Positions 44,673-57,230 are shown, counted from the first letter of the stretch. The stretch is DNA of 64,000 nt from Artemia franciscana (GCF_032884065.1 NW_027063596.1:1-64000), one strand, 5' to 3'. The notes: a model not told the origin generated them from the letters alone. Program-made: numbers and translations.

Positions 44673-47165
44673 AAAGTCAAACAGATGACGTTTTACATCT
44701 CATACTATTATAGAGCAAACATAAATAAAGCAATACAGATGACATTTAATACCTTGTACAATTTTATGGCAAACATGATTAAAGCCCTACAGATGACTTT
44801 TTACAAATCATACTTTATAGAGCAAGCATGAATAAAGACATAAAAATGACATTTTATAGCTTTATGGTTGTAATTATACATTTCTATTTTGAGACAAAAA
44901 AGACAATCATTACTTATATACTTTTGAAAATTTAGATGAGGCCAACAATGAACCCCCCCCCCCCAATGTGAAGAAGCCCTTTTCAGTGTGATGAAGCCTA
45001 CACATATGAACTTCATAAGCACAATAGTTTACAGAAACAAGTAATGGGTGGCAGAATGCATTGGAAATCTCTAATTTGAACTGTCAATTTTCATATTCAG
45101 GGAGTCTGGCATAAAGTATTGCAGAGTTGCTTGACTTTCCCATGGGTATATAGGCTGAGTGAATGATCACTTATACCTGATACCACCCCTACTTTTTTAG
45201 TTGGATGGAGAAAATCAAAAGAATGATCCCAAAAGTGAAATTAAATTTGTCAAAGCTTGGAGGTTTATTCCTTCTGTCTGTTTAAAGAAAACAGATACAC
45301 AATTGAATCTTACAGCATTTTTATCTTAAGGATCACCAACATCTATGAAACTTTATTCAAAGGGTGTAAAAAGAGTACTTTTTTATTCATTTTTCATGTT
45401 TATTTTCTATAAGACTGTTTTTTTAATTTTCAAATTGGTAAGTTCTAGTTCATTAAAGCTCTAAGGCCATGGTAATTCAATGATTTTCAGTCAAATCTGT
45501 GAAATGGGGGGCCAGTAGGAACATGCTTTCTCCACTATACAGAAGATGTTTTATACCTCAAGTTATTATAAACCAAACATAAATAAAATCATATAGATGA
45601 CTACTTATAGCTCTCTCTATTATTGAGTAAACATGAATTAAGTCATACAGATTACTTTTTATGCCTCATACTATTATTATGCACACATTAATAAAGTAAT
45701 ACAGGTGACATTTTATGCCCTATACTGTTATAGAGCAAACATAACTAAAGTCCTACAGATGACTTTTTATACAATCACAATTATTTTGAATGATAAAAAG
45801 TCCTAAAAATTACTTTTTATGCCTCATTCTTTTATGGAACAAACATAGATAAGTCTTAAAGATTAATTTTATACCTCATATTTTTATACAGCAAACATAA
45901 ATATAATCTTGCAGATGACTCTTTATATAGTTCCAATTATTTTGAATGATGAGAAGTCCTACAGATTACTTTTTATGCCTCATTCTTCTATGGAACAAAC
46001 ATAAATAAAGTCTTAAAGATGGATTTTTATACCTCACACTTTCATAGAGCAAACACAAATATAGTCCTACAGATGACTTTTCATATATAATTCCAATTAA
46101 TTAGAATCATAAAAAGTCATACAGATAACTTATTACCTCATTCTTTTATAGAGCAAACATAAATAGTCATACAGATGACTTTTTAAACCCTGTGCAATTA
46201 CAGAGGAAACATAAATTAAGTCATACAAATGACTTTTTATAACTTATGCTATTAAAGAGTAAACACTAATGTATTCCTACAGATGACTTTGTATATATCA
46301 TTCCAATTATTTATAATCGTAAAAATTTATACAGATGACTTTTTATATCTCATGCAATTATAGAGCAAACATAAATAAAGCAATACAGGCAACATTTTAT
46401 ACCTCATACTATTATAGACAAAACATAAATATAGTCCTACAGATGACTTTTCACACATATTTTCAGTTACAAATCAGAAAAAGTCATAGAGATGACTTTA
46501 TGCTTCATTTTTTTATAGAGGAAACACAAATGAAGTTATTCAGTTAACTTTTTATACCTTGTTCTATTATAGATCATACATAAACAAAGTCATACAGATG
46601 ACATTTTATACCTCATGTTATAATACTCAACGAAACATAAATAAAGTCTTATAGATGATTTTAAACATCCTACTATTATAAAACAAGCATGAATAAAGTC
46701 CTACAGGTGACTTTTTATACAATTCTATTTATTTACAATGATAAAAAGTCACAGACATGACTTTTGACATGACCCCATTTTTGTAGAGAGCAAACATAAA
46801 TAAAATTTTACAGATTACTTTTTATACCTTATACCAATATAGGGCAAACATAAATATAGTCCTACATTTTACTTTTCATATATCATTCCAACTATTTAGA
46901 ATCATAAAGTCATACAGATGACTTTATACATCAATCTCTTACAGAGCAAACATAAATAAAGTTATAGAGATAACTTTTTACAATTCTAATTATTTAGAAA
47001 CATGAAAAGTTAGACAGATAACTTTCTATACCTAATGCTCTTTCAGGTCAAACATGAATAAAGATATACAGATGACTTTTTATACCTCTCACTATGATAG
47101 AATAAACATGAATAAAATAATACAGATGACACTTTATACCTCATACTATTATATAGATAACCTTG
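44673..47165 (+). repeat. Tandem array of short units with palindromic core AGTCAT-N4-ATGACT
   Basis: Dozens of units of roughly 45-57 bp. One unit type reads TATAGAGCAAACATAAATAAAG, AGTCATACAGATGACTTTTTA, then TACCTCATACTAT. A second type replaces the first half by ATTCCAATTATTTAGAATCATAAA. The core AAAGTCATACAGATGACTTT is an inverted repeat in each unit. The array has a gap at about 44900-45530 that holds other DNA (repeat D). The short open frame at 46335-46547 is array-derived. Confidence 0.9.
45163..45310 (+). repeat. Dispersed repeat D, copy 1
   Basis: Shares AAATTTGTCAAAGCTTGGAGG, TTTATTCCTTCTGTCTGTTT and AAAGAAAACAGAT with 57140-57230 (same strand) and 51666-51840 (inverted). Confidence 0.75.
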
Positions 47166-47219
47166 CATCAACAATTTGTTGGCAATGAAATAAGATCTGT
47201 CCCTGGTAAAAAGAAAAAA

Positions 47220-48100
<881 letters not shown>

Positions 48101-48103
48101 ACA

Positions 48104-48713
48104 CTAAAATTCTAGTTTAGTCACTTTTGGCTATCTCAGAAAGGGGTTAGGTTAGGAAAATGAAACTTTCAGGGATGGGTCTAAAGACTAAAGTGTGTTC
48201 CATGGAGATATTTTGAACTACCTACCTCCATACCCTCTCCCTCTAGAGGGTCCTGACCTTTGATGACCTTTAAAGATAAGTGTGTTGTAAAAGTGAAGCC
48301 TTGCAAAAGAGATCTTATGCCTGAACAAAGTACAACAAAATTGTCTTCAGCTTCACAACTTTGCTCAGTCCCAATTTATAAGGTTTTAAAGATATGCAAA
48401 TACATTTCCTAAATTTTGAAAAAAAAAACATTGATATGGCTCATAATTCTACTCAAATAACAGGAATTGGATTTCAGAACTAAAGGCAGACAAAAAGCAA
48501 CTGGTAACAGAAAATTAAGGCAAAATGTTGTTTTGTCAAAATTTCAATAGGTAATAGACCTGTCATGTAGGCAAATTTTGAAGGAGTGGAGGTGGGTACT
48601 TGAAAATATCTTCTCGGGATATACTTTATCCTGTAGACCCATCCCTGAAAGTTTCATTTTCCTAACCTAACCCCTTTCCAAGATAGTCAAAAGTCACTAA
48701 ACTAGAATTTTAC
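48104..48713. mobile_element. Fold-back MITE family 1, copy 3
   Basis: Left end TAAAATTCTAGTTTAGTCAC and right end its complement, with GGTTAGGAAAATGAAACTTTCAGG arms and a middle matching copy 1 (GCAAATACATTTCCTAAATTTTG, complement of the copy 1 middle). It is inserted in the palindrome array, whose remnants lie on both sides. Flanks AATCATACA and AATCAACA may be a damaged target duplication. Confidence 0.85.
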
Positions 48714-49177
48714 CAATCAACAAATAAAAGGTCATCAGTATAACTTTATTTGTAATCTAGCCTAATTCTCTGTAAATAATTTGATGTTGCAAAGTTATAC
48801 AGAAGACTTTGCATCATTCTCAATGTTTAGAGGAAACACAATATTGTTTTTGCTGACTTTACAGTACTTTCACTCAAAGATTAAATGACAATATCTATTG
48901 CTCAGAATATAAGAAAAAAACGGCTTTAATAATCAAATTCTGCTCACCTGCCTACCCTGACATTAAACTAGCCTAGAATCCTCTTTCTTTTCAAAGGTGG
49001 AAAAAATACCATGTCCCTAACTAGCCTAGACCCCAAATGAGCTGAAAACTAACCTAAAACTTGGTTTTTCGGTCTAAATCTTCCCATTCATGTACAATTG
49101 AAGTAGCCAAACTAAGAGATAAACTTATCATAAGGATCAGAATTGAGAATCAAAATATAATCCTAAAACATTCATTT
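48714..49177. repeat. Array remnant and rearranged repeat E
   Basis: 48720-48850 still shows array wording (CATCAGTATAACTTTATTTG). 48885-49050 matches the complement of repeat E material (for example ATCTATTGCTCAGAATATAAG against 42375-42395, and GGTGGAAAAAATACCATG against 9860-9890). 49055-49180 matches 9970-10110 directly. The two orientations side by side imply a rearrangement. Confidence 0.6.
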
Positions 49178-49784
49178 CTGGGTGCGTTTGTTTATTTGTC
49201 CGATTACTAACCTGATTTATCCAAGCGTTTTTCGAGACACATTTGACGTCAGAGGTTAGTCGGATTATCCCCACAAACGCTCAGGGTTACTTGTCCGTGG
49301 GCTGGCACTTTATAACCTCCAAATAAAAAGGTTATTTGAGGATTGTGACGTCAATGCTATATATTTTTTTAAATGGATAAACATGTGAAATCGTTAAGTC
49401 TAGAGAAAAGACAAGGAAACTGTAAATAATAGAAATAATCTTAGCTTTTCAGTGACCTGTAAGTAATATTATGCATATTCCTTAGTATCTAAAGGGTTTT
49501 TGGTGTTCTAGGCCTGTCTTGCATAGGCTAAGCTTCATAAGGAGTCAGAAGAAAAGTTTTTTTGTTATTAAAAAGGTTGATTCTTAGGGAGGCAGCTATC
49601 ACATTGGTGAGTTAGTCAAATGTTATTATATCAAACAGGCCTAGTTTCTAAACCATCCTATAATTATTAGTTGGAAAAAATTTAGAATGATTAGGCCAAT
49701 ACCTATAGCCTTTTATATAGTCTATATTTGTTGAGATTGCTATTTAAACTGGATTTTTAAGATGCAGTAGGGGTAAAATTTTAC

Positions 49785-50045
49785 TTCAGCTACTTTTGGC
49801 TATCTTTGAAAGAGGTTAGGCTAGGAAAATGAAACTTTCAGGGATGTGTCTACAGGCTAAAGTATGTCCCAGGAAGGTATTTTGAAGTACCTACTTCTAC
49901 TTCTTTTCCTTCTAAAGGGTCCTGAAATTTTTGGGTGCCTTATTTTTTGGTTATCAGTTTCTTTTTCTCTGGCCTTAGACAAATCCTGTTGATTGAGCAG
50001 AACTTTAAGCCATAACACTGTTTTTTTCTAATTCTAGAAATAATC
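49785..50045 (+). repeat. Partial MITE family 1 copy
   Basis: GGGTAAAATTTTACTTCAGC, then AGGTTAGGCTAGGAAAATGAAACTTTCAGGGATG, then the family middle (TTTCTTTTTCTCTGGCCTTAG). The right half is missing. Confidence 0.75.
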
Positions 50046-50479
50046 TTTTATGCCACCTCATTATAGGTTAAATATATGGCTTACATTATTTATTCTCCAT
50101 GAATTTTTGTTTTATTTGATTTCATTGATGTCAGTTGCTTTCTATTAAATATACATTTATTTTTTTACATCAAGCTTCTTCTTTTGTGAAAAAATTTGAA
50201 CTGTTTTTCTTTTTATATATTGTATAAAATGTAAAGGTATACCTGGCCCTTCATTTCACAGATTCAACTGAAAGTATTTGAGGCATATTACATCAAAATT
50301 CATTTGACACATTTTAATGTTTTTTTTTTTTAGATGTCATAGGACACCATTAAAGTTTTGCATTTGCTTTGCTAAAAATTGTCTTAAAAAGTGCCAAGTT
50401 TAGAGAGTTATGTTAATATTTTTCTTGCTGATGAGCATAATTTTTTTTTAAATTCCTTCTGTTTAAAGAATTTTAGAGA

Positions 50480-50690
50480 GATTCTGAGCCAACCATGGGT
50501 ATATTGTTGTTACAAATGATTTTTCTCAAATGGGCTTGTGGAAAACAAGTAGAACATATAATTTCTCTTTTTTTATTATTTCAAAACCAGAATATCACAA
50601 AACTAAGCATTAATATTGCTGATTGTACCTTAAGTAAATACAATCCCTGATGGAGTTTTGTTGATACCGGTTTAAAAATTTATTTGTCTT
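50480..50690 (+). repeat. Dispersed repeat G, copy 1 (inverted partner at 57855-58060)
   Basis: Shares ACAAATGATTTTTCT, TTGTGGAAAAC/TGGTGGAAAAC, CTTAAGTAAATACAA and TTTTGTTGATA, in order, with the complement of 57855-58060. Confidence 0.7.
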
Positions 50691-50812
50691 AATGAAATAC
50701 ATATTGTTTGTGGGACAGCAATGAGCAACTATGACTTGAGTTATTATTTTTTTTTTCAATATTTTCTTTTTTCCAAATAATTTTTTTTCTCTGGTGACAT
50801 TTGTGTTCCTTC

Positions 50813-51000
50813 CTAAGTGGCTGGCACTCTAGGTTGAGAATCTTTTATCCAAAGGGCACAGGTTTAATTTCTGGAATTAGCAGTTTATTTGGTTTGGGAC
50901 AAAGGTCAGTGATTTAACTCTGTAAGTTCAGCCAGAATTGGCCCAAACTTAACAGGTTACCTAGAGAAATCTGGGGTCAATAAGCAGAAGGACATGCAAA
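50813..51000 (+). repeat. SINE-like, tRNA-derived repeat, copy 1
   Basis: TGGCACTCTAGGTTGAGAATC is followed about 25 bp later by GGTTTAATTTCTG. These are placed like A and B boxes of a tRNA-derived promoter. A shared body follows (TTTGGTTTGGGACAAAGGTCA, then TGACTCTGTAAG-like text), which recurs at 54935-55085. Two diverged copies support a SINE family; tRNA origin is inferred. Confidence 0.45.
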
Positions 51001-51660
51001 AGCATAGGATGACTGGCCCCTAGCTTCCTATTGCACTTCCTGTCTAAAGGATTACCTGGTCCTTTACTAGGCTTCTGACTTAGCCATAGGAGCTTTCTTT
51101 TAAACCCATTAAATATAAGTACAAAGGAAGAAATGCCAGTAAGGTGGTCCTTCCTTTTCAATGAATTTTTGATGTACAGACAACAGTATAGGTCATAAGA
51201 ATTGGCTGGTGAATGTTTTGCAAGGTTTAAAAATTTAGGGCAATTGCTCAGGTTGGCAACTGAGCACAAAAGTAAAATTTTGTGAATGGTTTTTCTTTGT
51301 GAATGTTATATTTATGTCATGTCCAGAATTTTAAAGTTAATCTTCATTGTTTTTTTTTTTATTTCCATGGCCCTAGGACTTTAGTGTATTAAAACCTACC
51401 TATGTCCATCCATTTTCTTTTAAACAGAGAGTTCTATGTTTCCTAGCTTCAATAAATTTATATGCAATTTTGAGACCAGGGTTACAAAGTAGGTCAAAAC
51501 TTGCAAGTGGAACTATGATATGACTAATTAGTTTTTAAGAAATGTATATCAATTTAAAGATTAAAAAATTATGTAGAAAACAAACAAGACAAATAAATAA
51601 AAGTATCCCTTTACAACCATTTAATTAAGTGTAACAAATGTAGATTATCCCTAAGATTGA
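51001..51660. other. Unassigned DNA inside element A
   Basis: The minus-strand open frame at 50961-51269 overlaps the SINE-like body and has no recognised domain. Confidence 0.35.
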
Positions 51661-51665
51661 AATGA

Positions 51666-51840
51666 ACAAAGCTTCAATTATGAATCTGTTTTCTTTAAAC
51701 AGACTGAAGGGACAAACCTCCAAGCTATGACAAATTCAATCTCACTTTTGATCTCTTTCCTTTTCAATAGGAACTTTCTTTGGATTTTTTTTTCAACCAA
51801 GTAAAAACAGTAGGGAAATGATCAGGTATAAGTGACCTTC
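51666..51840 (-). repeat. Dispersed repeat D, copy 2
   Basis: Complement of repeat D: ATCTGTTTTCTTTAAACAGA, GACAAACCTCCAAGC and, further out, ATCAGGTATAAGTGA. Confidence 0.75.
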
Positions 51841-51888
51841 CACTAAGCCTACATACCCAGGGGAAAATTGTGCAGCTATACTAATAAT

Positions 51889-52411
51889 TGGTAAATTTTT
51901 TGTTGTTCATATGTTTGATTTACAAATAAAGTGAACATACTCCTTGATGCCCTTTTTTATTTTTTACAAACATAATAAGTGCTTCAAGTACAAGTTTTGA
52001 GCTCTTGAAAATGACCAAAGTATACTCAAATAGTTTTTTGGGTATAAGAAAGCTTAAAACATTGGTCTCAAACTTACTGTTTCATTATTAATCCATTTTT
52101 TACATGTTGTATAAGCTATGAGCACTGATTTTCCACAATTAAGTTGGATTAATAAATTTTACAATATTATGCTGTATTTCTTCATCTTTGATGCCAAATT
52201 TTCAATTAAGGTACGTGTTTTTGGTCATTTTTGACAAAATAATGTATGTTTTTCACTGCCAAAATTTGTTAGGTTAAGTAAGGTCAAAAAGTGCTTAAAC
52301 TTGAACTAGCAAAATAAGCAATTATTATATTTGTAAAGAACATACAAAAAGGCATCAAGTGGTATATTCACTTTATTTGTAAATCAAAATATGAACAACA
52401 AGAAATTCACC
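51889..52411. mobile_element. Fold-back MITE family 3, copy a
   Basis: About 115-bp arms. The left begins GGTAAATTTTTTGTTGTTCA and the right ends in its complement; the arms share TTACAAATAAAGTGAA, CTTGATGCC and TTTACAAACATAATAA. The middle is about 290 bp. No coding content. Confidence 0.8.
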
Positions 52412-52860
52412 TCTAACATGCCTAATTTGCAAACATATAGCCCAAATTATATATTTCCAATGTTTTCTGCCACCTGTTACTTGTTTTTCCAGTTCTTGTT
52501 TATCCACAGTTGCCTCAATTAACAGGTACAAGGGTTGAGGGATAGATTGGCAGAATCAATAGAAAATATGTAATTTCAGCTATAGATTTCCATATTAGGA
52601 GGGTTGGGGCTTAAGTAGAGCAGGGCCTCATGTAGGAAGCTATAATTATTATGTAAATTACAAAGAATCATCTTTTTTTAACAGGTTTTCTTCTATAGGT
52701 CTACAGGTCCTTCTCTTGGCTTATGCCACATCAAGCATTATATAACCAAAGAAGAATAAGTAGCAAAAAGCTATAGGCCTATATACATAAGCACATGTTA
52801 TTTAACAATGACTTCTCTAGTGCTTAACTATGACCCCTTAGTAATATTAACAAGAAACAA

Positions 52861-53492
52861 GGGTAAAACTGGTGCAAACAGTATTACTGGCTTTCATATA
52901 AAGTGAATATACCACTTGATGCCTTCTTATATGCTCTTTACAAATATAATAATTTCCTCTACTGCAAATTCAGATTTAAGCACTTTTTCACCTCTTGACC
53001 TCTTAAAAATGACCTATAAATGGAGTCATTACAAATCTATAATAGTTTAGAAACAAATTTGGGCTATATATTTGCACATCAGGGGGGGGGGGGGGGGGGT
53101 AAAGCATAGCATATATTATATACGTAAACTAACCATTGCTGTTTTTTTTTTTTTATGTGTTTGTGCACATCAAATTTTAATGAAAAGAGAAATCACCAGT
53201 GCAACAGCACACACATAAAAAAATTCAAGCAATGGTTAGTTTACATATTTAATATATGCTACACTTTACCCCCACCCCCTGATGTGCAAATATATAGCCC
53301 AAATTTGTTTCTAAACTATTACAGATTTGTAATGACCCCATATATAGGTCATTTTTAAGAGGTCAAAAAGTGCTTAAATCTGAACTTGCGGTAGAAGCGA
53401 TTATTATATTTGTAAACAGCATTACAAAAGGCATCAAGTGGTATATTAACTTTATATGAAAGCCAGTAATACTGTTTGTACCAGTTTTACCC
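52861..53492. mobile_element. Fold-back MITE family 3, copy b: a near-complete 630 bp palindrome
   Basis: Arms of about 290-300 bp (52861-53168 and 53203-53492) face each other across a loop of roughly 35 bp. The left starts GGGTAAAACTGGTGCAAACA and the right ends in its near complement. The arms share TATACCACTTGATGCC, AAATGACCTATAAATG and AACCATTGCT. The left arm carries a G run (53082-53099) opposite a mixed C tract in the right arm. The match is high, so the insertion is probably young. Confidence 0.9.
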
Positions 53493-54097
53493 AATGGTAA
53501 AACTGGTGCAAACATAAATAGGTAACAGAAAAAGTGAAATTTAGTGTAAATGACAATCAGGAACTTGATCAAGGGGGCCAAAAACAGGGCTATATAATTG
53601 GAGTTCAAAGAACGGTGATTTTTTAGTGAAAAAAAAAAAAAAAAAAAAACACTTCCCTGGCTAATTTAGGACTTTGAATTAATTAGCCTACCAAAATTTT
53701 CCTATCCTATGCAATTGAAATAATTTTCCCTTTTCAGGGCATTAAGACAATTTATCACAATAAAAAATATCCAAAGCATCTTGAATGGAATGACTTAAAA
53801 AGGCAAATGACAACCACAATTTGAAATCTTACAATTAAACTTCTGGCCACACAAATTGTATTAGGCTACCCAGCTCTGAAATAATTGCTGAAGCTGTATT
53901 TGCCTGTAAAATTTGAAACAGGCCCAAAGTCCTAGCCTCTTCCTTGTCAAAACTTCACATAGCATTAAAACAATAATTACACGTGACAAATGTTGTTATT
54001 ATTCGCAATTAATCTTGCCGTTTTAAGTGACACGTGGCCAGACAAGTATTTGTTGCTATCTTTTAGGGGTTAAACCTCGATTAGTAAAAATCCCATT
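53493..54097. other. Right interior of element A
   Basis: A further GGTAAAACTGGTGCAAAC phrase repeats at 53497. There is a poly-A tract at 53626-53650. No coding content recognised. Confidence 0.4.
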
Positions 54098-54125
54098 GGA
54101 CAAGTAAACAAACGCACCCAGTCAA

Positions 54126-54300
54126 GGAGCGTGTTCCAGCTGAGACAAAAAGTAACTAAAAGTTACGGAAAAGTTACTAAAAGTAACTTTTTCCGTTCCA
54201 GCTGAGGCTATTTAGTAGCTGGAACGACAGAAAAGTTACTTCAAAGTAACTTTTTCAGTAACTTTTGCTAAAGATAGTTAACGAGCATCTTTAGTTAAGT
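54126..54300 (+). repeat. Left subterminal motif cluster of element B
   Basis: AAGTAACT, AGTTAC and complements occur about eight times. An inner hairpin CCGTTCCAGCTGAG...TAGCTGGAACG (about 54189-54224) repeats the terminal motif in both orientations. Confidence 0.7.
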
Positions 54301-54342
54301 AACTTAACATCATTATCATCACTACAATAATATAAAACTTTT

Positions 54343-54504
54343 ATGATGGCTAATAAACAAAAGTTTGAAGACTATGAGCCTTTTTGCAGTGAAGAGAATG
54401 GAACTGCAATTGTTCAAAGAACCAGTGATGGTAAACAATCTTATTTTGACCTTAAAATGATTTTTAATAAAAAATTCATTGGTAAAGTTCAAGCATTAAT
54501 GTGA
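54343..54504 (+). CDS. Small ORF or first exon near the left end of element B, unidentified
   Basis: ATG at 54343 starts 53 codons (MMANKQKFEDYEPFCSEEN, then a Lys/Phe-rich tail ending VQALM) about 40 bp after the subterminal cluster. It is below usual ORF cutoffs. Position, ATG context and less A/T-run-like codon content suggest it could open a transposon-encoded protein, such as the accessory DNA-binding protein that Harbinger elements carry. I recognise no domain. Chance is possible. Confidence 0.25.
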   Translation: MMANKQKFEDYEPFCSEENGTAIVQRTSDGKQSYFDLKMIFNKKFIGKVQALM

Positions 54505-54930
54505 TCTGCTGGGCATATCTAGAGAAGCTTGGTTGAATAGTTTGTTGGGGGTGAAGTCTTCAGGTTTTGCTTTAGGAAGCTTCTAATTAAATTCCTGTAA
54601 TCCTTGTACAGTTGCTAGCCTGTCCAAAGTCAGTGGTAAATTGTTTTGTAGAGATGGCATAGCCTAGAGTGAGTAATAGGTCTAATTGTCCAGAAAAAAA
54701 TGTATATAGTTAAAAGAAAGCTTAGTTCAATCCCACTTGACAGAAAGAAACATTGTGTTACTCTGGAAGCTGATTTAAAACATTCAATGATAATTACTTA
54801 AGCTAGCCTTGGCTAGATTGAATCCTGTAATTCATTGAAGTTCTTCAAAAAACTTTTCAGTTTATTGGTAGCCTGTAACAACTTTTTAATATTAATTTAT
54901 AGATACATTTGAGCCCTCCTAGCAAAGTTT
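54505..54930. other. Unassigned DNA inside element B
   Basis: No motif or repeat recognised. Confidence 0.35.
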
Positions 54931-54934
54931 CTTG

Positions 54935-55085
54935 TAGGCTACTCCTGGCTTGAAAACCTAAGCTTAGGAGTTTAAGGCCTGGTGTTGCTGTTATTTTGGT
55001 TGGGATAAGGGTCAATGGTGTGACTCTGTAAGCTTAGCCACAGTACATCTAGCTATAATGATTAGCCTACCTGGAGAAATTTAGA
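54935..55085 (+). repeat. SINE-like repeat, copy 2
   Basis: TTTTGGTTGGGATAAGGGTCA, TGTGACTCTGTAAGCTTAGCC and CTACCTGGAGAAATTTAG match 50890-50985. Upstream, CTCCTGGCTTGAAAAC and AGTTTAAGGCCTGG sit where A and B boxes would be. Confidence 0.5.
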
Positions 55086-55558
55086 GGAAAAACTAAAGAA
55101 GAATCAAATGTTTTTGCACTCAAATGAAGAATCAATGTTTTGTAACACTCCCAGCTACAGACATTGAATCAGGATATCACTTGCTGTGCAATGCTGACCA
55201 TTGGTCAGCATACAATTTTTTTCTTTTTTAAGTAGGCCTAACTTCTTGCTACATTAGAAAATAGGGTCAAAACTAGTAGGCTTTACAATTATGCAAAATA
55301 ATGTGAAACTCAAACCCTCATGTATTGCTATCAAAATAGGAATTGAGAAGAATTGTATACATCAATGCATAACAAAAAATCTAAGCTATGCATCAATATG
55401 GTTGTTAGGTACTTGTGTGTTATTCAGAACACACTCAATAAGTAAAGTTAGGTTCTTTTGTGAAACAAACTATGATGCAATTACATTTAAATTAATATTT
55501 ATATATAGAGGTGGTTAGGTTAGGTATTTGATATAATGCACACACCCCCCCCCTTCCC
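55086..55558. other. Unassigned DNA inside element B
   Basis: A C-rich phrase followed by CCCCTAATGTGCAAATA near 55540-55576 is a fragment of fold-back family 3. The open frame at 55291-55518 has no motif. Confidence 0.4.
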
Positions 55559-55574
55559 CTAATGTGCAAATAAG

Positions 55575-56060
55575 GTTTTGGAATTTAGGCTAAGAGATTG
55601 GTTAGATAAAGAGGAAATACTGAGTCCAGTACAAGTGGGATTCAGATTGACATTCAGCACTATTGACCATATTTTTACTTTGGAAATATTGAGATGGAAA
55701 AATGGTTGGCTATTTGTATCTTTTTAGACCTGAGAAGTGCTTTTGATTCAGTAAATAGGAGGTTGTTAATTGAAAGCCTGTTAGAAATAGGCTTGTCATC
55801 TTGTTTTGTAGCAATAATAGCAGCTATGTATAGGAGGGTGAAGTTTGTTGTAAAGGTGATAGGGAAATTTTCTAGACTAGTTATGTCTCATTTGGGTGTG
55901 AAACAAGGATGTACTTTATCCCCAAAGCTTTTCTCCTTGTTTGTTAATGATTTAGACAGTTTTATGAAAAAATAATGGAGCCCCATTTGTATCTTTGGAT
56001 TGGTTCAGGCTATCATGTATATTATTTGTAGATGATATAGTAGTAGTGGTGGTAATTTCA
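55575..56060 (+). mobile_element. Non-LTR retrotransposon (LINE) RT fragment
   Basis: About 480 bp of reverse transcriptase. LRDWLDKEEILSPVQVGFR and FSTIDHIFTLEIL appear before a frame change near 55690. Then, in the open stretch 55694-55975, FLDLRSAFDSVNRRLL carries the first catalytic Asp and HLGVKQGCTLSPKLFSLFVNDL follows. After a further stop, LFVDDIVVV at about 56020 is the second catalytic box (VDD instead of ADD). Truncated at both ends. It is a third LINE family in the window (CR1/Jockey-like by wording, uncertain). Confidence 0.85.
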
Positions 56061-56139
56061 ACTATTTATTCCACAGCCTTTCTGATTCAGGGGTCATTCT
56101 TAAAGAATTGGGACAAAACTTAAGATTTAGTATAAAAGG

Positions 56140-56745
56140 CAAGGTATTAACAAGGGGACAAACCCCCTCATATACATAATAAAAAAATATAAGAGTATAA
56201 AAGTTTGTCATGTAAGTTAATTCTTAAGTTATGTATATTTTTTACTAATAAAAACGTTTGTTAAAAATTAAAAGTTCTAGTTGCCTTTTTAAGTAACCAA
56301 AAAATTGGAGGGCAACTAGGCCTCCTTCCCCACCCCTTATTTCTCAAAATCGTCTGATCAAAACTATATTAATTAAAAAAATTAATATGCAATTTTCATT
56401 TTAATAATTTATGTGTGGAGAGCCAGAATCAAAAATGCATTAATTCGAAAATGTTCAGAAATTAAATAAAAAAAAAAGTTTTTTAAACTGAAAGTAAGGA
56501 GCAATATTAAAACTTAAAACAAACAGAAATTACTCTGTATATGAAATGGGTTGTCCCCTCTGCAATTCCTTGCTCTTTATTTTAAGAGCACAATTCTACT
56601 TCTTAAAACAATTAAAAACTTTAGCGTAGAGATTTAGGGATTGCAGAGGGAACAACCCATTTCATATATGGAGGAATTTCTGTTCATTTTAAGTTTTAAT
56701 TTTGCTCCTTACTTTCAGTTTAAAAAGCTAGTTTTTTTTAATCTT
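56140..56745. mobile_element. Fold-back MITE family 2, copy d
   Basis: Nearly full-length relative of 19935-20572. GGTATTAACAAGGGGACAAACC start, GGAGGGCAACTAGGC core, TCGTCTGATCAAAA, then a terminal hairpin with arms at about 56476-56600 and 56620-56742 (AAACTGAAAGTAAGGAGC, CAAACAGAAATTACTCTGTA). Confidence 0.85.
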
Positions 56746-57110
56746 TGTTTAGGGATTAAGCATAGGGAATCATGTTTGAGGAGTTAGCTTAGTAAGAGTT
56801 TATTTATGGGTGTTTCTGAATTCATAAAGTGTTTGAAAGTTTGTTTGCTTGTTTAAGTTGTTTGCAAGTTTGTTTGCTTTTTTAAGTTGTTTAGAATTAG
56901 GTGCTTGTATAAAGTTGCATGTGTTTGCTATGGCCTGCAGGCTTTTTTGCAAATAAATCTTATCTATGATATTTTGCCTTTTTTTTTCAAATAAATATAA
57001 TACAGAATTTGTAGAACAGACAGAGAAGTTGAACAAATAGGCAGAACAATAAATGTGTTTTTATTCCCTTCACTGCCTGTGTCAATAGAAAAGCCAGGGA
57101 TTTACTGTTT
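56746..57110. other. Unassigned DNA inside element B
   Basis: The minus-strand open frame at 56800-57036 is Asn/Lys-rich and arises from a local GTTTGTTTGCTTGTTTAAGTTG duplication; not supported as a gene. Confidence 0.4.
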
Positions 57111-57139
57111 TCATTCCCTGGAAATTAGTCTTATACCCG

Positions 57140-57230
57140 GTTCCAAAAGTGAGATTTAATTTGTCAAAGCTTGGAGGTTTATTCCTCCTGTCTGTTTAAA
57201 GAAAACAGATGCATACTTGAAGTTTTGTTC
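57140..57230 (+). repeat. Dispersed repeat D, copy 3
   Basis: TTTAATTTGTCAAAGCTTGG, AGGTTTATTCCTCCTGTCTG and TTTAAAGAAAACAGATGCA match copies 1 and 2. Confidence 0.75.

Larger units (their letters stand above)
49178..54121. mobile_element. Candidate DNA transposon A, 4.9 kb, short TIRs, no transposase
   Basis: Left end CTGGGTGCGTTTGTTTA followed by TTTGTCC (49178-49201) is the complement of the right end at 54098-54121 with one mismatch in 24. The next about 20 bp inside also show partial symmetry. The GGGTGCGTTTG-type end recalls Harbinger/Tourist ends, but no clear target duplication is present. No transposase is recognisable; the interior is filled with fold-back elements, a SINE-like repeat and repeat D. 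Confidence 0.5.

Noticed and set aside
53082-53099. G-run as a G-quadruplex regulatory site
   Set aside because: A simple homopolymer in a fold-back element, likely length-variable or an assembly artefact; nothing links it to a gene.
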